Shown: positions 38,983 to 48,799, numbered from the stretch's first letter. The stretch: 49,105 nt of DNA from Proteus hauseri ATCC 700826 (GCF_001654965.1 NZ_LXEV01000005.1:1-49105), one strand, 5' to 3'. Made by a program: numbers and translations. The notes: generated from the sequence alone by a model not told the origin.

Positions 38983-39939
38983 ATGATGAAAGCAGTTATC
39001 CCCGTTGCTGGATTAGGTACTCGTATGTTACCTGCAACAAAATCAATCCCAAAAGAGATGCTCCCTATTGTTGATCGTCCATTAATTCAATATATCGTAG
39101 ATGAGTGTGCTCAAGCGGGTGTAGAAGAAATTATTTTGGTGACTCATTCTTCTAAAAATTCAATTGCGGATCATTTTGATACCAGTTTTGAATTAGAAAA
39201 TATGCTAGAACAGCGTATTAAAAATAAATTATTAGAAGAGGTTCGCTCTATTTGTCCTGAGAACGTTAAGATTATACAAGTTCGTCAAGGTCATGCATTA
39301 GGCTTAGGCCATGCTATTTGCTGCGCTCACCCTATTATTGGTGACAATCCTTTTATTGTTTTACTGCCTGATGTTTTGTTGGATCCACATTATTGTGATC
39401 CTAAACATGACAACTTATCGGCAATGATAAAACGTTTTGAGAAAATAGAACGTAGCCAAATTATGGTTGAACCTGTACCTATGAGCCAAGTACAGCAATA
39501 TGGTGTTGTGGACTGTAAAGGTGTTTTTTGTCCACAAGGAAATTGGGCTCCAATGCGTCGTATTGTTGAAAAACCAAATCCTGAAGATGCACCTTCTAAT
39601 CTTTCTGTTGTTGGTCGTTATGTCTTTTCTGCGGCAATTTGGGAGCTATTAGATGGCTTACCAGCAGGTGTCGGCGGTGAAATTCAGTTAACTGATGCTA
39701 TTGAATTATTATTGAAAAAAGAAGTCGCTGAAGCTTATACCTTAGTGGGTAAATCTCACGACTGTGGTAATAAATTAGGTTATATGAAAGCATTTGTAGA
39801 ATATGGATTACACAACTCAGCATTAAAAGAAGAGTTTACTGCTTGGATGCAGGACTTTTGCCAAAAAACGCTGTTACCACAAGCGATAGAAGATACTGAA
39901 GATATCAGTAGCGAAAAAAATGTAGTCGCAATTTTTTAA
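38983..39939 (+). CDS. UTP-glucose-1-phosphate uridylyltransferase (GalU type)
   Basis: A 318-residue nucleotidyltransferase making UDP-glucose, the BcsA substrate. The nucleotide-binding signature is [17 protein letters not shown], followed by [10 protein letters not shown] and, later, [13 protein letters not shown]. It keeps GTRML, which the inactive paralogue GalF replaces with GMHML, so it should be active. Relative to E. coli GalU (302 aa) it lacks the short N-terminal leader and has a C-terminal tail of about 25 residues. It is probably a second, operon-dedicated galU; the housekeeping copy would lie elsewhere. Confidence 0.9.
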   Translation: MMKAVIPVAGLGTRMLPATKSIPKEMLPIVDRPLIQYIVDECAQAGVEEIILVTHSSKNSIADHFDTSFELENMLEQRIKNKLLEEVRSICPENVKIIQVRQGHALGLGHAICCAHPIIGDNPFIVLLPDVLLDPHYCDPKHDNLSAMIKRFEKIERSQIMVEPVPMSQVQQYGVVDCKGVFCPQGNWAPMRRIVEKPNPEDAPSNLSVVGRYVFSAAIWELLDGLPAGVGGEIQLTDAIELLLKKEVAEAYTLVGKSHDCGNKLGYMKAFVEYGLHNSALKEEFTAWMQDFCQKTLLPQAIEDTEDISSEKNVVAIF

Positions 39940-39965
39940 TTTTATCTTGTAATAACATGCAATAT

Positions 39966-39992
39966 GCCGACCGAAATTAATATACGGTCGGC
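39966..39992 (+). promoter_or_regulatory. GC-rich hairpin before bcsZ
   Basis: GCCGACCG-N11-CGGTCGGC is a perfect 8-bp stem (9 with the flanking T-A) in otherwise AT-rich DNA. It ends about 6 bp before the AGGAG of bcsZ and has no T-tract. An mRNA-stability or translation-control element is likelier than a terminator. Confidence 0.55.
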
Positions 39993-40012
39993 AATAGCAG
40001 GAGCTGGAAACC

Positions 40013-41029
40013 ATGTCCATTAGGCACTTATCTCGTTTAAATTATTTATTCTTTTCCTTTTTGGTTTTTGGGGTGTTGTTTGTTGTTTCCCCAATATCAC
40101 AAGCAGTCGAAACCGCGGCAGGATGGCAACAGTTTAAAGCGCGTTATATTACGGATGATGGGCGTGTTATCGACAGTGCTAACCAAAATATCTCTCATTC
40201 AGAAGGTCAAGGTTACGGCATGCTGATGGCGGTAATGAGTAATGATCGTGAAACTTTTACTAAATTATGGCATTGGACGAGAACATCACTTTATCGAGGT
40301 GATTTAGGTTTATTTAAATGGCGCTATGAGCCTGAAAATAGCGAACATACACCTGATCCTAATAATGCAACAGATGGTGATATTCTAATTGCTTGGGCAT
40401 TATTAAAAGCGGGTGAGAAATGGAATGATGAAAGTTATCTTTCGGCATCAGATTCTATTCAACATGCTATTTTAGAACATACATTAATTAATGCACAAAA
40501 TTATACGATGTTACTTCCGGGTATTAATGGATTTAAAACACCAGAAGAAATTACAATAAATCCTTCGTATTTTATTTTTCCTGCTTGGAAGGATTTTTAT
40601 CGCCATAGCGATGATCTTCGCTGGAAAAAATTAATTAATGATGGCCAATCTTTATTAAGAAATATGCAGTTTGGTGATTATCAATTACCAACGGATTGGG
40701 TTAGTTTGCAAGCCGATGGAAAAATAATGCCCAGCGAAAAATGGCCTGCTCGTTTTAGTTTTGATGCTATTCGTATCCCTATTTATTTAGCATGGGCACA
40801 CGATGAATTAGCGTTACAGCCTTTTATACAATATTGGCAGCAGTTTGATCGATATACTACACCTGCATGGGTAAGTATTGATGGCAAAGAAAAAGCTGAA
40901 TATAACCTAACCCCGGGTATGCAAGCTGTACGTGATTTAACTATGAAAACAGTAATTGAAGATGTCGATTTAAGTAAAGATACAGATTATTACTCTTCTG
41001 CACTGCATTTATTGGCTGCATTTGCGTAG
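40013..41029 (+). CDS. bcsZ: Periplasmic endo-1,4-beta-glucanase BcsZ
   Basis: A 338-residue family GH8 glucanase with a signal peptide (about 1-31, ending SPISQA). The acid catalyst is E64 in SHSEGQGYGM and the likely base D251 in RFSFDAIRIP, corresponding to E55 and D243 of E. coli BcsZ; NNATDGD is the substrate-binding motif. It hydrolyses beta-glucan and influences cellulose assembly. In E. coli bcsZ lies between bcsB and bcsC; here it ends the operon. Confidence 0.93.
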   Translation: MSIRHLSRLNYLFFSFLVFGVLFVVSPISQAVETAAGWQQFKARYITDDGRVIDSANQNISHSEGQGYGMLMAVMSNDRETFTKLWHWTRTSLYRGDLGLFKWRYEPENSEHTPDPNNATDGDILIAWALLKAGEKWNDESYLSASDSIQHAILEHTLINAQNYTMLLPGINGFKTPEEITINPSYFIFPAWKDFYRHSDDLRWKKLINDGQSLLRNMQFGDYQLPTDWVSLQADGKIMPSEKWPARFSFDAIRIPIYLAWAHDELALQPFIQYWQQFDRYTTPAWVSIDGKEKAEYNLTPGMQAVRDLTMKTVIEDVDLSKDTDYYSSALHLLAAFA

Positions 41030-41102
41030 AATGGACAATAAATATATTTATATCAATAGGTTAATTAATAGATGACTTGAAATGTATTTAATAATAAGGT
41101 TA

Positions 41103-41146
41103 TTTCAGCTATCTATTTTTTATAAATAAAAGATAGATAGCTGAAA
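41103..41146. repeat. Long perfect inverted repeat after bcsZ
   Basis: TTTCAGCTATCTAT and ATAGATAGCTGAAA-type arms (13 or 14 bp) form a stem that can extend through the A/T loop. Neither side has a T-tract, so it is not a classical terminator. It may end or stabilise the bcs mRNA, or be a protein-binding site. Confidence 0.6.
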
Positions 41147-41321
41147 CAAAAATTATTAATGAGTTAAAGAATAAATATAATAAAAAATAAGATTAGTATT
41201 GTTTTTTTTATCAAAATATATGTCTCGCTGTCTCTTTTTTTTATAACGTTATGTTTTATTAAGTATCTTTTTATTAAAAATCATGATCCACGAATACTTT
41301 ATTTAATATTATCTATGCTAA

Positions 41322-41359
41322 AGTAACTTTAAATTTTAGAAATAAACTTTAAAGTTACT
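41322..41359. promoter_or_regulatory. Perfect 12-bp inverted repeat upstream of the di-Mop gene
   Basis: AGTAACTTTAAA (41322-41333) and TTTAAAGTTACT (41348-41359) are separated by 14 bp and end 25 bp before the ATG. A TATGCT at the left could be a -10, which would put this repeat at the mRNA 5' end. It could be an operator or an RNA hairpin over the leader. Confidence 0.5.
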
Positions 41360-41384
41360 CTTCATCAATAATCAAGGTGGATAA

Positions 41385-41813
41385 ATGAAAGTTTCAGCAC
41401 GTAATCAGTTAGTGGGTAAAGTTGTTGATATCATTGAAGGTGCGGTAAATAGCGAAGTGATTTTATCGTTAGCTCATGGTGAAAAACTAGCAACAATTAT
41501 CACTAAAGAAAGCTGTGATAGCTTAAAAATAAAAAAAGAAGGTGAAGCTATTGCGATAATTAAAGCCCCTTGGGTTGTACTTGCCCTGCCTGATTGTGGT
41601 TTAAATTTCTCAGCTCGTAATCAATTTGCGGGTAAAGTTACTCAAATTACACAAGGTGCTGTTAATTCAACTATTCATTTAGAAACTGCTAAAGGATTAG
41701 AATTAACAGCAGTCATTACTAATGAAAGTCTACAAGAGATGAAATTAGCCAAAGGCAGCGATGTATTAGCATTAGTTAAAGCATCTAGTGTGATTGTAGC
41801 GACTCGAAAATAA
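41385..41813 (+). CDS. Di-Mop molybdate-binding protein (molbindin)
   Basis: A 142-residue cytoplasmic protein of two tandem Mop/TOBE domains (about 2-68 and 73-139). Both begin SARNQ-GKV and continue with GAVNS, showing internal duplication. Its length equals ModG-type di-Mop molbindins, which store or buffer molybdate and tungstate. There is no DNA-binding or ABC domain, so it is neither ModE nor ModC. Molybdenum demand by the formate dehydrogenase genes at the right end fits. It has an AAGGTGG ribosome-binding site and a strong terminator follows. Confidence 0.9.
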   Translation: MKVSARNQLVGKVVDIIEGAVNSEVILSLAHGEKLATIITKESCDSLKIKKEGEAIAIIKAPWVVLALPDCGLNFSARNQFAGKVTQITQGAVNSTIHLETAKGLELTAVITNESLQEMKLAKGSDVLALVKASSVIVATRK

Positions 41814-41852
41814 AATGTTTTAGGTTTTATTGAGTAAAAATATACCAGATGA

Positions 41853-41885
41853 AAAAAGAGAGGCTAATGATTAGCCTCTCTTTTT
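41853..41885. terminator. Intrinsic terminator after the di-Mop gene
   Basis: AAAAAGAGAGGCTAA-TGA-TTAGCCTCTCTTTTT is a perfect 15-bp stem with an A-tract on the left, so it can also serve the convergent membrane-enzyme gene. Confidence 0.92.
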
Positions 41886-41956
41886 ATTTGGTTTAATGTG
41901 AATCATTTAAGATTTATAGCCTCGATCACCTTTTTAAATAAAGGTGTAGGAACCTA

Positions 41957-43603
41957 TTAATCTTTTTCACCTGCAACCTTGAGTTGTTGGTAAATATAGT
42001 TTTTATAACTATTAATCAGTTTTTCATCTTCACAGTCATTTAATTTACCTTCACATAAATGGCGCATTTGGATGTTTGCTTTATAGAAAGGTGATAAAGG
42101 TAAACGCGCACGCTCAAGTAACATTCCACCAAGGAAACTGATATCTGTTAATTCACCTGTCGATAAAGTAGCACCTTGGGTTAGATTATCGCGTAATGTG
42201 AATTGAGTAATATGTGCAGGATCTGAAAATTGAGATTGATAGTTTTTTAACTCAATATTAGGTTGATGATCACCAAAATAGAGAAATAACGTTGGTCTTT
42301 CTCGTTGAGCAACAAAGTGAGAAAAATCTTCTATAGCAGGATCACTATTAATAATTTTTTCCATATAGTGGCTAAATTTACCCGGCGCGTTACTACTTTC
42401 TGTTTGGCCTGTGATTTGATAATCATCACTATGAGATTCATTATAAGGGCCATGTTCATACATGGTTAATGAGAACACAAATAGTGGTTTATCTGTGTGT
42501 GTTTTTAATACCTCTTTAAGATAACCCAACATATCTTTTGTGGAGATAGTCCATAAATTCTCTTCTAAACTTCCGGGATATCCTAGTTCTTGAGGTTGAA
42601 TAATTTCATCAATTCCCATTTCTCCGTAAGCATATCCAGCGTGATAAGCGCTACGATTAAATGGTGTCAGCAATACAGTGTAGTAACCTTCAGATTTTAG
42701 TTGGCGAAATAGACTTTCATTTAAGTTATCTACAACAAAATAGAAAACGGAGTTTTTACGTGAACCAAAGTCATCTGTATTTAATCCTGTTAATACAGAA
42801 AATTCAGAAAGCCAAGTGCCGCCGCCAAAGGTTTGTACACGTAATGGGCTTTGTGCACTAACACCCTCATCTTTTTTAAACATAAACAGATCGGGTAAAG
42901 CCACATCTTTATTGAATTGATAAATAGCTGGATTTACGGTGGATTCTTGTAGCAAGACAACAATATCTGGTTTTATTGCTGTTTGTGTTTCTGGCAGGTT
43001 GATATTGGCTGCTTTCTCAAGAAAGTAATCTGCCTTTTCACTGTAATAAGGTGGAGAATAGGTTGTTTGATAACCAGACATGATTAAATTAGTTACTGTT
43101 CCTTTACCGCCAGGTAATGTTCCTTCCCATGTTGTTTGCCATTTTTCCACCGTGAAATGTGCTGATATTAATCCAATAACTATTAGTAAGATTGCACTAA
43201 TACGTAATTTTAAATTAGATTTTTTAGAGAAGCGCCAAGAAACCAACATATTAATCAGTAACCAAATTAGCATTACTATTAACGCAACACCCGCTTCCCA
43301 ATAATGGCCTAAGGTACCCAGATTCGAGCTATCAAGGGCTAGGTTAATATCAGAGAACATTAAGGGTTCTTTATAATAATGCACCTTAAGTTGGCTAATA
43401 AACTTAATGATAATAAACAGTGTGCCTGTTGTTACTGCGGCAAATAAGTAACGAGCTGATAATATAAAAAAGATGGCGAATAGGATGAAATAAGCACTAA
43501 CAGAAAGTAAAGCAGTATAAATGAGATTAGCTTTCTCAAAGACAATAAATAGAGAAGCAATAAGAATTAGTGCAAGGTATGTGTACCCTGATAGTTTTTT
43601 CAT
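41957..43603 (-). CDS. LTA-synthase/sulfatase-family membrane enzyme
   Basis: A 548-residue inner-membrane protein with about five N-terminal helices (residues 5-165) and a periplasmic alkaline-phosphatase-fold domain. Motifs are VVLLQES (first metal ligand), FGGGTWLSEFSVLTG (nucleophile Thr region), TMYEHGPY and YFGDHQP (metal ligands). The family transfers phosphoglycerol or phosphoethanolamine to envelope polymers; Gram-negative members include OpgB. The exact acceptor is unknown. The ATG at 43603 has AAAGAG upstream; eight more codons in frame have no good site. Confidence 0.82.
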   Translation of the reverse strand: MKKLSGYTYLALILIASLFIVFEKANLIYTALLSVSAYFILFAIFFILSARYLFAAVTTGTLFIIIKFISQLKVHYYKEPLMFSDINLALDSSNLGTLGHYWEAGVALIVMLIWLLINMLVSWRFSKKSNLKLRISAILLIVIGLISAHFTVEKWQTTWEGTLPGGKGTVTNLIMSGYQTTYSPPYYSEKADYFLEKAANINLPETQTAIKPDIVVLLQESTVNPAIYQFNKDVALPDLFMFKKDEGVSAQSPLRVQTFGGGTWLSEFSVLTGLNTDDFGSRKNSVFYFVVDNLNESLFRQLKSEGYYTVLLTPFNRSAYHAGYAYGEMGIDEIIQPQELGYPGSLEENLWTISTKDMLGYLKEVLKTHTDKPLFVFSLTMYEHGPYNESHSDDYQITGQTESSNAPGKFSHYMEKIINSDPAIEDFSHFVAQRERPTLFLYFGDHQPNIELKNYQSQFSDPAHITQFTLRDNLTQGATLSTGELTDISFLGGMLLERARLPLSPFYKANIQMRHLCEGKLNDCEDEKLINSYKNYIYQQLKVAGEKD

Positions 43604-43674
43604 ATCTCTTTCCGAGCATAGTAACAAGTTATTATGATGAGATTATTACAAATATCGCAGGGGATTACCTTAAA

Positions 43675-43699
43675 TTGGCTGAATAGGGTATTCAGCCAA
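43675..43699 (-). terminator. Hairpin after selB
   Basis: TTGGCTGAATA-GGG-TATTCAGCCAA is a perfect 11-bp stem 19 bp after the selB stop. Only three T follow on the minus strand, so termination may be partial, allowing read-through to the membrane-enzyme gene 72 bp on. Confidence 0.6.
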
Positions 43700-43717
43700 A
43701 GAGGATAAAACCAGTAA

Positions 43718-45580
43718 TTAGAATAATCCTTTATCCCGTAGAATATGGAGGTCTTTTTTACGACGGGTAAATCCAGTGCGATCAAAATACTCTAAAATTT
43801 GTACTGCTAATTTGCGCCCAACAGATAATTCATCACGAAAATCTGCCGCTGTCACACTACCATTGGTTTCATTATATTTGATGATGATGGATGCAAATTG
43901 TTCTATGGATTTATGAGTATAGTAACGATCTGCGATAATAGGAATTATTAATCCTAACTGTGCGGCTTTGCGTAATAAAGAACGCACAATTTTTTCATCA
44001 TTTTTCATTTTATCAGCAAGATCACGTACCCACCAAGGCTCTGATTGCTCAAAGTAAACTTTAGCTATTTGCCACAACGCATCTTGTTCTGCTGAAAAAG
44101 CTAAACCATGTGATGGCAAATGAAGCCAGCCACGACTTTGATTGATGGCTCCTGCGTTTAACAATTGCTCAATTAAGCTGTAGACGATTTCATCGTGATA
44201 AGTTGGCAATGCCATGCGTTTTAATCGTGAACGACCTACACCCATCTGATCATTATGTTGTTGGTGATATTCTTCAAGGGTATTTAATAGTTTTTGTTTA
44301 GCATTTTGCGCATTGTGTTGAGAAAGAATAACGCCTGCCGCTGACACTATATCTACAGTAGATAAAAGTTGATTAAGTGCCGTATCTGTTAATTGTTGAG
44401 CCCAAGAAAATTGACTGAGTAATAACTCACCTTTGGGTAAACATAATTGTAAATATTCACGCTCATCAGCTGCATTATCAAGCGCATATAGCCAGGTTAA
44501 AAATTCATCTTGGCGTTTCCCTCTGCGTGGAGAGTGTAAATGTAAAACTTTTGCAGCCGCTAAAGTGCGTTGTGCACCAATATCTCGAAGAATAAGGCGG
44601 TCGTTATCCACCAACCAAAGTGGTGTATCGAGAATAAGCTCAGCTAATTGTGGCGTATCACTTGCGTCATTAAGCAGCGAAACCCGCCCCGTAATATGGC
44701 GTGTTCCGTGGTGAATATGAACAGATTGCCAATGTTTTAATGGTTCATCTGTTATTAAACTCACTAATACTTTGTGAGCCTGATAATTAGGTTCTTGTGA
44801 TAGTAACCAATCACCACGAGAGACATTATCTTTACTAATATCTCCTGTGATATTGATGGCAATACGATGACCTGCTCCCGCACTTTCTACAGGCTGATTT
44901 TGAGCGTGAAGAGCTCTTATTCTGACGGGTTTATCCGCACCAGTTAACCAGAAAGTTTCACCAATGGAGATTTGTCCAGCAAGTGCGGTGCCTGTAACCA
45001 CCAATCCCGCCCCTTTAATACTAAAGACACGGTCTATCGCTAATCGAAAACGTTTATGCCATTGAGGGTGTTGTTGCTCTTGTTGGTGCAAGGTAACTAA
45101 GTAATCGCGTAATTCAGCAATTCCTTCGCCAGTGGGTGCTGACGTCATAAACATAGAAACATCATGCCAACCTAAATTTGCTAAAAAATCACTAATTTGT
45201 TGGCGAACTTCGTCAATACGTTGTGTTGAGACGCGATCTACTTTTGTAAGAATAACGGTAACTTGAGGACAACCAGCAAGGCGAAGAATAGAAACATGTT
45301 CGATGGTTTGTGCCATAACACCATCGTCACAAGCCACAATAAGTAAAGCGTGAGAAATACCACCAACACCCGCAAGCATATTAGAGAGAAATTTCTCATG
45401 CCCAGGAACGTCAACAAAACCAATAGATGTACCATCAGGTTGAGGCCAATAGGCATAACCTAAATCTATTGTCATGCCACGTTTTTTTTCTTCAGGTAAG
45501 TGAGTCGTATCTACGCCAGTAATAGCTTGTATTAATGTGGTTTTTCCGTGGTCTACGTGACCTGCTGTAGCAAAAATCAT
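43718..45580 (-). CDS. selB: Selenocysteine-specific elongation factor SelB
   Basis: A 620-residue GTPase (E. coli 614) that brings Sec-tRNA to UGA codons by binding the SECIS hairpin. The G1 loop is GHVDHGKT at residues 7-14, G2 is in [11 protein letters not shown]3 is DVPGHE, and G4 is TKVD. The C-terminal half has four winged-helix domains for RNA binding (about 375-620). Its ATG overlaps the selA TGA (ATGA), so the two are coupled. Confidence 0.96.
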   Translation of the reverse strand: MIFATAGHVDHGKTTLIQAITGVDTTHLPEEKKRGMTIDLGYAYWPQPDGTSIGFVDVPGHEKFLSNMLAGVGGISHALLIVACDDGVMAQTIEHVSILRLAGCPQVTVILTKVDRVSTQRIDEVRQQISDFLANLGWHDVSMFMTSAPTGEGIAELRDYLVTLHQQEQQHPQWHKRFRLAIDRVFSIKGAGLVVTGTALAGQISIGETFWLTGADKPVRIRALHAQNQPVESAGAGHRIAINITGDISKDNVSRGDWLLSQEPNYQAHKVLVSLITDEPLKHWQSVHIHHGTRHITGRVSLLNDASDTPQLAELILDTPLWLVDNDRLILRDIGAQRTLAAAKVLHLHSPRRGKRQDEFLTWLYALDNAADEREYLQLCLPKGELLLSQFSWAQQLTDTALNQLLSTVDIVSAAGVILSQHNAQNAKQKLLNTLEEYHQQHNDQMGVGRSRLKRMALPTYHDEIVYSLIEQLLNAGAINQSRGWLHLPSHGLAFSAEQDALWQIAKVYFEQSEPWWVRDLADKMKNDEKIVRSLLRKAAQLGLIIPIIADRYYTHKSIEQFASIIIKYNETNGSVTAADFRDELSVGRKLAVQILEYFDRTGFTRRKKDLHILRDKGLF

Positions 45581-46968
45581 AGTAAAAGTGCCTGTATTAA
45601 TGCATTTTCATCCTCAAGACAGCGTAGATCAAGCCACAAGCGACCCTCTGTAATACGGCCAATAATGGGCTTTTCTAGATGACGCCACTGCGCAGCTAAT
45701 GTTTCTAATTGGCTGCCTTTTCCTTCTTTGGCTTCAAATGTCAGTGCTACACTCGGTAAGCTTTCAATAGGTAATGAACCACTACCTATCTGTGAAGCGC
45801 ATGAGGAGATGTTGATATGGTAATATTCCCCATAATATGCCTGAAAATGAGGCAATAACCGTTGCGCCATATCATTAATTTCTGTTTGTGTCCGAGTCAA
45901 CAAACGTAATGTCGGAATTTCAATAGCCATTTTTTCTGGCTGTTGATACAGGCGTAAAGTGGCATCTAATGCCGCTAATGTCATTTTATCAACCCGCAAT
46001 GCACGTTTAAGAGGATGACGCTGAATAGCCTCAATCCACGTTTTTTTACCTAAAATGATCCCCGCTTGTGGACCACCTAATAATTTATCACCCGAAAAAG
46101 TCACTAGATCAATGCCTTGTTGCAAATAGTCTTGCGGCATAGGTTCAGCGGGTAAACCTAAGCGTGATAAATCGGTCATAGAGCCACTACCTAAATCGAT
46201 AGCAGTAGGTAGATCCATCTCTTTACCAAGTGCCGCGAGTTCTTCGCCATGAACTTCGGCAGTAAATCCTTGAATACAGTAATTACTGGTGTGTACCTTC
46301 ATCAGTAATCCCGTATTTTCATTAATCGCGTTGCGGTAATCTTTTAAGTGTGTGCGGTTGGTTGTGCCCACTTCTTTTAAAGTACAACCAGCTTGTGTCA
46401 TTACATCAGGAATACGAAAAGCACCGCCAATTTCAACGAGTTCTCCCCTAGAAACCACTACTTCTTTATTTGGGGCAACGGTTGCTAACATCAGTAAAAC
46501 AGCTGCTGCATTGTTATTAACGATACAAGCATCTTCCGCACCTGTTAATTCACAAAGCAAATCAGCAACAGCGCGATCTCGATGACCCCGCGAAGCGCCA
46601 TCAAGTGAATATTCTAACGTGGCAGCTGAGCGCATAACTTGGCTTACAGCTTCAATGGCGGATTCTGCCATTAATGCACGACCCAAATTCGTGTGTAGTA
46701 CAGTGCCTGTTAAATTAAACACTGGTTTAATCGATGATTTTCGTTGTTGAGAAATACGGTTTTGTAATTCATCAGCCCAATGGCTATGCCACTGCGGAAG
46801 GCTACCTTCTTGGCGAATAATGATACGCGCTTCTTCTTGTAATTTTCGTAAGTGCTCTGCAATAAATGTTTGCCCATAAGAAGCGATGAGCGCTTGAATA
46901 TCGACTTGATGCAGTAATTTATCGATAGACGGCAGTTGGCTGTAGAGTGAGCGCGTATCATTTGTCAT
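45577..46968 (-). CDS. selA: L-seryl-tRNA(Sec) selenium transferase SelA
   Basis: A 463-residue PLP enzyme, equal in length to E. coli SelA, converting Ser-tRNA(Sec) to Sec-tRNA(Sec) with selenophosphate. The PLP lysine is K295 in [12 protein letters not shown], and HTNLGRA and [10 protein letters not shown] also match. It assembles as a decamer. It lies 15 bp after fdhE and overlaps selB; the Sec tRNA gene selC is not in this window. Confidence 0.97.
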   Translation of the reverse strand: MTNDTRSLYSQLPSIDKLLHQVDIQALIASYGQTFIAEHLRKLQEEARIIIRQEGSLPQWHSHWADELQNRISQQRKSSIKPVFNLTGTVLHTNLGRALMAESAIEAVSQVMRSAATLEYSLDGASRGHRDRAVADLLCELTGAEDACIVNNNAAAVLLMLATVAPNKEVVVSRGELVEIGGAFRIPDVMTQAGCTLKEVGTTNRTHLKDYRNAINENTGLLMKVHTSNYCIQGFTAEVHGEELAALGKEMDLPTAIDLGSGSMTDLSRLGLPAEPMPQDYLQQGIDLVTFSGDKLLGGPQAGIILGKKTWIEAIQRHPLKRALRVDKMTLAALDATLRLYQQPEKMAIEIPTLRLLTRTQTEINDMAQRLLPHFQAYYGEYYHINISSCASQIGSGSLPIESLPSVALTFEAKEGKGSQLETLAAQWRHLEKPIIGRITEGRLWLDLRCLEDENALIQALLL

Positions 46969-46983
46969 GCTATTACCTAATAA

Positions 46984-47904
46984 TTATTCATTCGGAAATA
47001 ATAATGGGTTAATACTACTGCGGGCAAAGCCCTCTTCTTCCATTTTTGCATCAAGAATAATTGATGCCAGATCATCAGCTACCGCATCAACATTAGCATC
47101 TTTTTCTTGATATAAAATCTTCAGATAACTGCCGCAATCACCACAGCTTTCTGCTTTCACCGCCGCTTTTTCACTATCGAGCGACCAGTAGTTTAGTTGA
47201 CCTGTGAGTTCACAGTTGGTGCATTTTATGCGCACAACATGCCACTCGGTTTCACATAAATTACAGTGTAAATAGCGTAAACCTTGGGTTGTGCCGATTT
47301 GTACCATGCTAGCAACAGGCATACTGTTACAAACTGGGCAGAATTGACGGTTTTCGCCGTATTCTGTTTTCGCTTTACCCGGAATATTGGCCGCAAGCTG
47401 TGCCCAATAAAGAGATAAAGCAGCCCAGATAAAAACAGATTTATCTGCTGAAACTTTTGAGTATTCATCGTTGAGTAATGCCGTTGCCATCTCTTCAAGC
47501 TCATTTTCAGAGGCTTTTGACAGATTCTCTAATGCAACTTTCGCATTTTCAGGCACTACAGTGATAAGTTCAGCAATGATAGATGTTAGTAATTTATGCC
47601 AGTGTTTAGTGCGCTGAAATGTTTTTCTATCCAAAGGTGCTTTATTGGCTTGCTGCGTTAACAGTGGTGCTAAGTCGAGCTCTAGAGGATTATCATGTAG
47701 CGCTTTTTCTTGCGCGTTAGCAACCTCAGCTGCAAATTCGAGGTAATCCGCGAATGGGTTATCTTTTGCGAGTGTTTGAAAACGTTCAGCACGGCGTTGA
47801 TAGAGATTTTTTAGATTAGGAAACAGTACTGGTGGAATAAAACTAATACTTTTCTCTGATTGCTCTTTGCCTAATTGCTCTTTAGGAACGATGCGAATAC
47901 TCAT
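46984..47904 (-). CDS. fdhE: Formate dehydrogenase accessory protein FdhE
   Basis: A 306-residue cytoplasmic protein (E. coli 309) needed for maturation or export of respiratory formate dehydrogenases. The C-terminal half has four CxxC metal-binding pairs: CPVC, CNLC, CTNC and CGDC, of rubredoxin-like type. It follows the fdo genes but lies after their terminator, and begins an fdhE-selA-selB transcription unit, joining the FDH chaperone with the selenocysteine machinery that FDH needs. Confidence 0.95.
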   Translation of the reverse strand: MSIRIVPKEQLGKEQSEKSISFIPPVLFPNLKNLYQRRAERFQTLAKDNPFADYLEFAAEVANAQEKALHDNPLELDLAPLLTQQANKAPLDRKTFQRTKHWHKLLTSIIAELITVVPENAKVALENLSKASENELEEMATALLNDEYSKVSADKSVFIWAALSLYWAQLAANIPGKAKTEYGENRQFCPVCNSMPVASMVQIGTTQGLRYLHCNLCETEWHVVRIKCTNCELTGQLNYWSLDSEKAAVKAESCGDCGSYLKILYQEKDANVDAVADDLASIILDAKMEEEGFARSSINPLLFPNE

Positions 47905-48085
47905 AACGTTCTATCTTCCTATAATCATTAATTTTATAGTTTATTACTTACTTTTGTTGGCATCAGGATAAATCAAAAACTTACTTGAAGCCATTACAGT
48001 AGGTAATGATGAGATCATGTTATTGTTTTTTTTCACGATTAATTATTAACGCCGAAAAAAAATGAAAAAACACGAGAATAAAATA

Positions 48086-48116
48086 AAAAAACGGAGGCAT
48101 ACTTCAGCCTCCGTTT
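48086..48116 (-). terminator. Terminator of the fdo operon
   Basis: AAACGGAGGC and GCCTCCGTTT pair around an 8-nt loop; the A-tract on the left becomes a T-tract on the minus strand. It follows fdoI by about 24 bp and separates it from fdhE. Confidence 0.9.
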
Positions 48117-48139
48117 GTTCAGAAATGAGTATTGGTGCC

Positions 48140-48799
48140 TTATTTCTGTGACTGCTTGTTCTCTTCTTCTTTTTTCTCTTCTTCTAGTACTTCACGGTAC
48201 CAGCGTGGATGGTGCTTTTTAGCCCAACCGCGTGTAACCCAGCCTTCAACCATGCTACGAATCGAGCCTTTAACCCAAAACGCGGCATAAGCATGAACAA
48301 TAACAGTAATAATCAGTAAGATTGCTGAGAGTGAATGCACTAGCAATGCAATACGAATAACTGGAATAGAGAAATAATCAGCAAAATAAGGACGCCAAAT
48401 GATAACACCACTTACTGTCAGCAGAATAAGACTGATACTTAATGTCCAGTAAATTCCTTTCTGACCAAGGTTGTAGTGACCAATATCACCCGCTTCTTCA
48501 TTTTGCAGTACTTTGTGAATATTTTTAGCCCACACTAAATCGTCTTTATCAATAAAGTTGTGCTTCAAGTATCTGAAAAACATAAAGATAAAGAGGAATG
48601 CCATCACGCTACCCACAAATGGGTGGAGTAAACGCGATAATTCTGGCGTTCCTAAAATATTCATAAACCAGTTCAGTGATGGGAAGAAGAAACCCAATCC
48701 GCTGATTGCAGTGAATACGAAAACTATCGCCACTAACCAGTGGTTAATACGCTCTGATGCGGTATGGCGAAGAATTTTATCGCTTTTCTTCTTCATCAT
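48140..48799 (-). CDS. fdoI: Formate dehydrogenase-O cytochrome b556 subunit (gamma)
   Basis: A 219-residue inner-membrane diheme cytochrome b (E. coli FdoI 211) with four helices; heme-ligand His residues lie in [18 protein letters not shown] and [10 protein letters not shown] and in [10 protein letters not shown]. It passes electrons from the FdoH iron-sulfur subunit to quinone. Its ATG overlaps the fdoH TGA (ATGATG), and GAGGAG gives a strong ribosome-binding site. The C-terminus is charged (about 20 Lys/Glu). FdoI is preferred over FdnI because of fdhE next to it, but the two are hard to tell apart. Confidence 0.9.
   Translation of the reverse strand: MMKKKSDKILRHTASERINHWLVAIVFVFTAISGLGFFFPSLNWFMNILGTPELSRLLHPFVGSVMAFLFIFMFFRYLKHNFIDKDDLVWAKNIHKVLQNEEAGDIGHYNLGQKGIYWTLSISLILLTVSGVIIWRPYFADYFSIPVIRIALLVHSLSAILLIITVIVHAYAAFWVKGSIRSMVEGWVTRGWAKKHHPRWYREVLEEEKKEEENKQSQK

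Larger units (their letters stand above)
41030..41384. other. Intergenic region bcsZ to the Mop gene
   Basis: About 355 bp with no supportable gene. It holds two long palindromes listed separately (41103-41146 and 41322-41359) and a short ATAACGTTAT palindrome (41243-41252). Confidence 0.6.

Noticed and set aside
45238-45456. Overlapping minus-strand frames inside selB, selA and fdhE
   Set aside because: They sit in other frames of strongly conserved genes and show no family features; the same holds for overlapping frames across atp, glm and bcs genes.
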